The notes under the pieces: generated by a model
Told to the model about the DNA's origin: nothing
What the model saw: the letters and a program-made list of their open reading frames with translations, nothing else
Databases searched by the model: none
Part shown: one piece after another, positions 6,411-11,159 of the stretch
Position numbering within the stretch: position 1 is the first letter of the stretch
Layout of the letters: every line of letters starts with the position of its first letter
NCBI GenBank assembly: GCA_031290675.1
Contig: JAITNC010000106.1
Location: forward strand, 1-11,159
From: Campylobacteraceae bacterium
GTDB lineage: Bacteria; Campylobacterota; Campylobacteria; Campylobacterales; Campylobacteraceae
Direction: 5' to 3'
DNA: 11,159 nucleotides
Position numbers and translations under genes: made by a program

Positions 6411-6434
6411 CAAGGCTTTCAAAAAAGGACAGCA

Positions 6435-6710
6435 GTGTTTGAGATAGATGAAGATGATATGCTTATAGGGAGTCCGCGTTCCAAGTTCTTTGATATGCTT
6501 TTAAATGCCAACAGAGATTTGGTGGAAAATGTTTTAGAAAAACATATTGACAGATTTGTCGCTATGGAGATTTTACTGCAGGAAGTACTCAAAGATGAGT
6601 TTGAAAATGCAGTAAATCAGACCGTTTATGAGAGGAGTAATGCGGTTGAGGAGGGCAAAAACGACTTTTTTATAGGCTTTGTAGGAGATATTTTATCTCA
6701 ACACGAGTAG
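6435..6710 (+). CDS. DUF2018 family protein (HP0242-like)
   Basis: A 91-residue acidic, all-helical protein of the DUF2018 family. Family members are essentially confined to Campylobacterota; the H. pylori member HP0242 is known for forming a knotted, intertwined homodimer. Shared features with HP0242 are the N-terminal acidic stretch followed by GSPRSKFFDML, a central charged helix (ENVLEKHIDRFVAMEILLQ), and a C-terminal FIGFVGDILS motif. Cellular function is unknown. The start is a GTG with AAGGA five bases upstream; the next in-frame ATG (6459) would cut the conserved N-terminus and lacks a site. First gene of the rightward operon, 28 bases before the polyprenyl synthase gene; HP0242 also lies next to ispB, hemA and proS, with one extra gene (HP0241) that is missing here. 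Confidence 0.8.
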   Translation: MFEIDEDDMLIGSPRSKFFDMLLNANRDLVENVLEKHIDRFVAMEILLQEVLKDEFENAVNQTVYERSNAVEEGKNDFFIGFVGDILSQHE

Positions 6711-6738
6711 ACTATTTTAAAGATTTGAAGGCAAATTT

Positions 6739-7635
6739 ATGGTAGAAAAAGTATCCGCATTGATAAGTTCTTTTATGGCTTCTATGGGGGAAGAGAGCGT
6801 TAATGCTCTTTATGAAAAAGTTCCGCAAGGTAAAATGTTAAGGGCGAAGTTGATTTTGGAAATCGCCAAAAGCTCAAAAGAGGCGCCGAAACTCGCTGCT
6901 GTCGTTGAGATGATACACGCGGCAAGTCTTTTGCACGATGATGTTATAGACGAAGCCGACATAAGGCGCGGCGCACAGTCTTTTAACGCTGAGTGCGGAG
7001 ATAAGAGCGCGATAATGATGGGCGATATTTTGTACTCAAACGCATTTGCGAAATTGACTGAGTTTTCAAGCGATATAGCCAAGTGTGTCGCAAACGCAGT
7101 TTCGCTTTTGTCGGAAGGTGAGCTGCTTGATGTTGAGCTTTCCAAAAGTTTCAACGCTGACAAAGAAAAATACTTCAAGATGATTTACGGCAAAACAGCC
7201 TCATTGATAGAAGCGAGCGCAAAAAGTGCGGCTCTTTTAGAAGGGCTTGACGCTGATGATTTCGCGCTGTATGGCAAAAATCTCGGACTTGCTTTTCAAA
7301 TCATTGATGATGTCTTAGACGTTACGTCTACGTCAAGTATGCTTGGTAAGCCGGCACTAAATGATTTTAAAGAGGGGAAAGTAACGCTTCCGTACCTCTA
7401 TACATATGATAAATGTTCCGACAAAGAAAAGAAACATTTACAATCTCTGCATAAAAAGAGTTTGAACAGTGATGAGATTGGTTGGATAAGACAGAAAATG
7501 GACGATGCCAAGGCTATCAAACACTCTATAGATGAAGCCAAAAGGTTGGGCAATGAAGCGCTCAAAGCCATCAAAAAATATAACAATAAAAACTTGGAGA
7601 ATATAATCACGCAGATGATTGAGAGAGATTTTTAA
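6739..7635 (+). CDS. ispB: Long-chain polyprenyl diphosphate synthase (IspB-like)
   Basis: A 298-residue trans-isoprenyl diphosphate synthase that elongates allylic diphosphates with isopentenyl diphosphate. The likely role is the menaquinone side chain. The first aspartate-rich motif is LLHDDVID (D67, D68, D71), followed by RRG at 76-78; the second is QIIDDVLD (D190, D191, D194). GKMLRAKLIL (31-40) corresponds to the conserved GK-R substrate-binding segment. Small residues just before the first motif (A61, A62, S63) leave the product tunnel open, as in long-chain rather than farnesyl synthases. Exact chain length cannot be read. ATG 6739 has AAGG at 6728-6731. The stop codon overlaps the hemA start (TAATG), so the two are translationally coupled. 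Length is slightly short for octaprenyl synthases (about 320) but normal for Campylobacterota. Confidence 0.85.
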   Translation: MVEKVSALISSFMASMGEESVNALYEKVPQGKMLRAKLILEIAKSSKEAPKLAAVVEMIHAASLLHDDVIDEADIRRGAQSFNAECGDKSAIMMGDILYSNAFAKLTEFSSDIAKCVANAVSLLSEGELLDVELSKSFNADKEKYFKMIYGKTASLIEASAKSAALLEGLDADDFALYGKNLGLAFQIIDDVLDVTSTSSMLGKPALNDFKEGKVTLPYLYTYDKCSDKEKKHLQSLHKKSLNSDEIGWIRQKMDDAKAIKHSIDEAKRLGNEALKAIKKYNNKNLENIITQMIERDF

Positions 7636-8948
7636 TGCAATATATGACTTTAAGCTTTACTCATAAAAATACAGACATAAAAACAAGAGAAAAGCTATCA
7701 TTTGGCGGCGAACACGAACTGCTAAATGTCTTGAAAGTCATCATAAGCCACACCAATATCAACGAAGCTATCGTGCTTTCCACGTGCAACAGAGTAGAGG
7801 TCATCACAAGCGTAAAAGAGTGCAAAGAGAGTTTGGATTTTATCTTGCGTGCGCTCTCGCACATCTCAGGTATCGGCAAAGAGCAGCTTGAGAGCAGGGC
7901 GGACGTGTACGACAGCACAGGTGCTATACATCATCTTTTCGCTGTCTGCTCATCTTTAGACAGCCTTGTCATAGGCGAAACGCAGATAGCCGGACAGCTG
8001 AAAAACGCTTTTAACTTTGCGCTCAAAAACGGCTTTTGCGGCCCAAAACTCAACCGTGCGATGCAGCAGTGTTTCAAATGTGCGGCGGCTGTGAGAAGCA
8101 GTACGGACATATCAAAAAATCCCGTTTCCGTATCTTCTGTCGCTGTAACAAAGGCAAAAGAGCTTGTCGGAAGCCTTGAAGGCGTGAAAGCGATAGTGAT
8201 AGGAGCGGGCGAGATGAGCGAGCTGGCAGCCAAACATCTCATAAGCTCAGGCGCTCACGTAGTGTTGATAAACAGAAGTTACGACAATGCCGCCGCTTTA
8301 GCCGAAAAGCTCGGCAAAAACACCTCCGTCAAATCTTTTTCGGATTTGCGAAAAGCGTTAAACGAATGTCAGCTGCTTTTCAGCGCAACAGGTGCGTCGC
8401 ACGCCATCGTAACAGATGATATGGTTGAGAAGCGGGAGTTTGAGCGGTATTGGTTTGATATAGCCGTACCTCGTGATATAGAAGTATCCGGCTTTGAAAA
8501 CATACATATTTACGCTGTGGACGACTTGGAAGAGATAGTAGCGAAAAATCTTGCTTTGCGTGAAGAGCAGGCAAAGATAGCTTACGGCATAGTGGCTGAA
8601 ATGACGACTGATTTTTTCAAACAGCTTCAAGCGTTGTCGGTTGACCCGATAGTAAAAGAGATAAGAAACAGAGCGAAAGAGAGTGCGCTTAGCGAGATAA
8701 ACAAAGCGCTCAAAAAAGGCTATATACCGCCTGAACTTAAAGACAATGTGGAGAAGATACTTCATCAAGCATTTAACGCTTTTTTGCACAAACCCACAGT
8801 AAATCTTAAAAATGTATCGGAGATTTCGGAAGCCGACAATATCATACAGTCGCTTCAGTATTTTTTTGATATAGATGAAGAGCATATAAAAAATTTGACC
8901 CTACAAAAACTTGAAAATTCGGAGAATGAGACAGATGAGATTTTCTAA
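7635..8948 (+). CDS. hemA: Glutamyl-tRNA reductase HemA
   Basis: A 437-residue enzyme that reduces glutamyl-tRNA with NADPH to glutamate-1-semialdehyde, the first committed step of tetrapyrrole synthesis by the C5 pathway. The N-terminus [18 protein letters not shown] and the catalytic STCNRVE (nucleophile C51) are diagnostic. GETQIAGQ (114-121) and [18 protein letters not shown] (154-171) are strongly conserved family blocks. The NADPH Rossmann loop is [11 protein letters not shown] (188-198). A long spinal helix and C-terminal dimerisation domain follow from about residue 310. The last ~20 residues are acidic and poorly conserved. The ATG overlaps the ispB stop by one base, and the 3' end overlaps proS by 14 bases. 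No feature suggests truncation. Haem feedback acts on HemA in other bacteria; nothing visible here tests that. Confidence 0.95.
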   Translation: MQYMTLSFTHKNTDIKTREKLSFGGEHELLNVLKVIISHTNINEAIVLSTCNRVEVITSVKECKESLDFILRALSHISGIGKEQLESRADVYDSTGAIHHLFAVCSSLDSLVIGETQIAGQLKNAFNFALKNGFCGPKLNRAMQQCFKCAAAVRSSTDISKNPVSVSSVAVTKAKELVGSLEGVKAIVIGAGEMSELAAKHLISSGAHVVLINRSYDNAAALAEKLGKNTSVKSFSDLRKALNECQLLFSATGASHAIVTDDMVEKREFERYWFDIAVPRDIEVSGFENIHIYAVDDLEEIVAKNLALREEQAKIAYGIVAEMTTDFFKQLQALSVDPIVKEIRNRAKESALSEINKALKKGYIPPELKDNVEKILHQAFNAFLHKPTVNLKNVSEISEADNIIQSLQYFFDIDEEHIKNLTLQKLENSENETDEIF

Positions 8949-10641
8949 ACTTTTCGCGCCTACAACAAAAGACGCCCCAAAAGACGCAACACTTCCAAGC
9001 CATATATTTTTAGTGCGCGGAGGATTTATAAACCAGACAGGCAGCGGACTTTACAACTTTATGCCGCTCGGAAAGATAGTGCTTGAGAAGATAAGACAAA
9101 TCGTAAAAGATGAGATGGATAAAGCTGGCGCGCAAGAGATAAGTATGAACTTTGTAACTTCCGCTGAACTTTGGCAACAGAGCGGCAGATACGAGGTTTT
9201 CGGAAAAGAGCTATTGCGTTTTCGTGACAGAAAAGACAACGAATTTGTGCTAAGTCCGACAAATGAAGAGGTTGTGGTAGATATAGTACGCAACAGAGTG
9301 AACAGTTACAAGCAACTGCCTCTGCATCTGTATCAAATCACGACAAAGTTCAGAGATGAGGCGAGGCCTAGATTTGGGCTTTTGAGGGGTAGAGAGTTCG
9401 TGATGAAAGACGGATACAGCTTTCACGCTAACAGCGATGATTTGAAGCGTGAGTTTGACTTGATGGAGCAGACTTACAGCAGGATATTTACAAGACTTGG
9501 GCTAAATTTTCGTGCTGTGGCGGCGGATAGCGGAGCGATAGGCGGCAGTGGAAGCAAAGAGTTTATGGTGTTGGCGCAAAACGGAGAAGACGATATATTG
9601 ATATGCGACAAGTGCCAATACGCCGCAAACGTTGAGGCAGCCAAGAGAGCCAAAAAAACGAGCGACAAAGAGCCGCCAAAAGCTGATTTTGCGAAGTTTC
9701 ATACACCTATCAGTGCGGATAGTTCCATAGAGCAGTTGAGCGGGTTTTTTAAGATAGACCCGTTTTATACCGTCAAAGCAGTCATCAAAAAAGCTATTTA
9801 TAAAAACAAAAGCGAGATAGTCGTCTTTTTTGTGCGGGGTTCAGATAGTCTTCAAGAGGTCAAAGCCATAAATGCGGCGGCGGCGTTGGAACTTTGCGAT
9901 GCTTCGGCTGAGGAGATAAGCAAAGCGGGATTGGTAGCAGGATTTTGCGGGCCTGTAGGGCTTGAAAATGTGAAATTTTTCATAGACAACGAACTAAAAG
10001 AGGAGAAAAATCTCATCTGCGGCGCAAATGAGCCAAGCTATCATCACGTCGGTGTGTCTATGTTCAACTTCAAACCGGAGCGATACGCTGACCTTGTGAG
10101 CGTGGAGGCGGGCGATTTGTGTCCTCATTGCGGTGGAAGATTGTCGCTCACAAAAGGTATAGAGGTAGGGCATATCTTTCAGCTCGGACAAAAATACTCA
10201 TCAGCTATGAACGCTACGTTTTTAGACCAAAACGGCAAAACACAACCGTTTTTTATGGGTTGTTACGGCATAGGCGTAAGCCGCCTCGTAGCCGTGATGA
10301 TAGAAGCGAGCCACGATGAGAAGGGGTGTATCTGGAACAAACAGAGCGCTCCGTACACGCTTGATATCATCATCTCAAATGTCAAAAATGAGGCGCAAAA
10401 CGCTTTTGCACTGAAGCTCTATCAGGAGCTGAAGAGTGAGCGAAAAGAGGTTTTGCTTGACGATAGAAACGAGCGTTTTGGCTTTAAGATGAACGATTTT
10501 GAGCTTATCGGATTTCCGTACGCTCTTATCATCGGCAAAGAGTTTGACGAGGGCAAAGTTGAGCTTGTAGAGCGAGCCACTCTCAAAAAAGAGCTTATAG
10601 AGATTGAAAAATTGCACGCGAGATTGAACGAGGTTTTTTGA
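8935..10641 (+). CDS. proS: Prolyl-tRNA synthetase, bacterial type with INS editing domain
   Basis: A 568-residue class II aminoacyl-tRNA synthetase charging tRNA-Pro. Motif 1 is about residues 38-70 (GLYNFMPLG onward), motif 2 is [20 protein letters not shown] (136-155), and motif 3 is [17 protein letters not shown] (442-458). The INS (YbaK-like) domain that clears Ala-tRNA-Pro lies about 230-395, marking the bacterial rather than the archaeal/eukaryotic form. Cysteine pairs C224-x2-C227 and C396-x2-C399 bracket it and may bind zinc, as in many bacterial ProS sequences. The anticodon-binding domain is about 475-568. ATG 8935 is preferred: GGAGA at 8921-8925 lies nine bases upstream and [10 protein letters not shown] is the standard N-terminus; ATG 8926 abuts that site. 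The gene begins inside hemA and its stop overlaps the fxsA start (TGATG). Confidence 0.95.
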   Translation: MRFSKLFAPTTKDAPKDATLPSHIFLVRGGFINQTGSGLYNFMPLGKIVLEKIRQIVKDEMDKAGAQEISMNFVTSAELWQQSGRYEVFGKELLRFRDRKDNEFVLSPTNEEVVVDIVRNRVNSYKQLPLHLYQITTKFRDEARPRFGLLRGREFVMKDGYSFHANSDDLKREFDLMEQTYSRIFTRLGLNFRAVAADSGAIGGSGSKEFMVLAQNGEDDILICDKCQYAANVEAAKRAKKTSDKEPPKADFAKFHTPISADSSIEQLSGFFKIDPFYTVKAVIKKAIYKNKSEIVVFFVRGSDSLQEVKAINAAAALELCDASAEEISKAGLVAGFCGPVGLENVKFFIDNELKEEKNLICGANEPSYHHVGVSMFNFKPERYADLVSVEAGDLCPHCGGRLSLTKGIEVGHIFQLGQKYSSAMNATFLDQNGKTQPFFMGCYGIGVSRLVAVMIEASHDEKGCIWNKQSAPYTLDIIISNVKNEAQNAFALKLYQELKSERKEVLLDDRNERFGFKMNDFELIGFPYALIIGKEFDEGKVELVERATLKKELIEIEKLHARLNEVF

Positions 10642-11042
10642 TGAAAGCCATACTTTTTTTGATTTATCTTTTTGTTGAAGTAGCGATAAGCCTCTCTTTT
10701 GCGTACGCTATCGGCATACTGTATACATTTTTGGAGATACTTTTAAGTGCGATTTTTGGTGCGGTCATACTTTTTAACACACCTTTCAAACTGCAAGAGA
10801 GTTTCCAGAGAATCACGATGAACAAAATCTCACTCTCAGCCGTTTCTCTTGCCGCAACCATAAGAGTTTTGGGGTCGTTTTTGCTGATATTGCCGGGTTT
10901 TTTCGGCGATATGGTAGGGGCTATTTTGTTGATAATGTCGGCGATTTTGTTTATAGGCAACAAGATATCACGAGGCAAAAACAACGAAAAAGACGATGAG
11001 GATATAATAGATGTTGAGATTATTGATAGCCCTCGCCATTAG
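10641..11042 (+). CDS. fxsA: FxsA family membrane protein
   Basis: A 133-residue inner-membrane protein with about four hydrophobic segments (residues 2-24, 27-46, 62-80 and 84-105) and a charged, acidic cytoplasmic tail. The family hallmark is the LPGFFGD block before the last membrane segment, plus the early EVAISLSFAYAIG and ILLSAIFGAVIL helices. E. coli FxsA eases F-plasmid exclusion of phage T7 when overproduced; its normal role is not established. ATG 10641 overlaps the proS stop. C. jejuni has a membrane-protein gene at the same place between proS and hemC (Cj0544), so this is a conserved operon member rather than an insertion. The 3' end overlaps the next gene by 32 bases. Confidence 0.8.
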   Translation: MKAILFLIYLFVEVAISLSFAYAIGILYTFLEILLSAIFGAVILFNTPFKLQESFQRITMNKISLSAVSLAATIRVLGSFLLILPGFFGDMVGAILLIMSAILFIGNKISRGKNNEKDDEDIIDVEIIDSPRH

Positions 11043-11159
11043 CGGCTCTCTTTTATTTGCTTCTGAAATTTTAAGCGAAAATGAGATTTTTACATTTTTT
11101 AAAAGCTCTTTATCAAACGATAAGTCATATACTCTTGATAAAGTAACGCTTCACTCTGT
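11011..11159 (+). CDS. Secreted/periplasmic protein of unknown function (3' truncated)
   Basis: An open frame runs from ATG 11011 to the end of the window (49 full codons). It begins MLRLLIALAISGSLLFAS, a clear signal peptide with likely cleavage after LLFA, then SEILSENEIFTFFKSSLSNDK. GAGGA at 10998-11002, eight bases upstream, supports the start even though the gene opens inside the fxsA tail in another frame. Too little is visible to name a family. In related genomes hemC follows this region, so this gene may sit between fxsA and hemC. Confidence 0.65.
   Translation, partial: MLRLLIALAISGSLLFASEILSENEIFTFFKSSLSNDKSYTLDKVTLHS

Noticed and set aside
8358..8885. A 175-codon minus-strand open frame within hemA.
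   Set aside because: It lies opposite a fully conserved hemA, has no ribosome site, and its composition is that of an antisense shadow.
9604..10138. Paired CxxC motifs in ProS that might suggest a fused zinc-binding domain.
   Set aside because: Similar cysteine pairs at these two places are common in bacterial ProS with an INS domain, so this is a normal family feature.

Overview
The window looks like a chromosomal segment from a member of the Campylobacterota (former Epsilonproteobacteria), most likely an environmental sulfur-oxidising type related to Sulfurimonas, Sulfurovum or Sulfuricurvum. Two things support this. One is a DUF2018 gene, a family known from Helicobacter HP0242. The other is the order DUF2018 - polyprenyl synthase - hemA - proS - fxsA, which resembles the H. 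pylori HP0242-HP0237 and C. jejuni Cj0541-Cj0545 neighbourhoods. Genus is inference. No RNA genes, CRISPR arrays, transposases or integrases are visible.

Layout: (1) Positions 1-321 hold the 3' end of a MerR-type heat-shock repressor gene (hspR). (2) Positions 322-3500 form a rightward accessory block. It contains a Fic-domain gene whose active-site histidine is replaced by glutamine, a DUF262/DUF1524 (GmrSD-like) nuclease gene with its own candidate promoter, and a gene for a membrane-anchored helical protein of unknown function. Fic and the nuclease gene lie between two perfect 18-bp direct repeats. The first repeat is the 3' end of hspR; the second could restore the same hspR C-terminus. 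Much of the block is very A+T-rich. A hairpin at 3539-3568 closes it. (3) Positions 3582-6222, leftward, form a sulfur-assimilation operon transcribed metY - rrf2 - cysK. Its cysteine-free Rrf2 regulator resembles CymR in context. (4) Positions 6223-6434 are a divergent regulatory region with two promoters, a 14-bp perfect palindrome and a 6-bp dyad. (5) Positions 6435-11159, rightward, form a compact housekeeping operon: DUF2018, long-chain polyprenyl diphosphate synthase, hemA, proS, fxsA and the start of a secreted protein. Several of these genes overlap.

How they work together: the left block is probably a small defence or stress island that has landed behind hspR, so fic can be co-transcribed with the heat-shock repressor. 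The middle operon makes cysteine and homocysteine from sulfide and probably contains its own sensor. The right operon supplies the quinone side chain, the first committed step of tetrapyrrole synthesis and prolyl-tRNA. HemA consumes glutamyl-tRNA, so haem synthesis and translation genes sit side by side, as in other Campylobacterota. The most interesting part is the direct-repeat-bounded Fic/GmrSD-like module; nothing here proves a new system.
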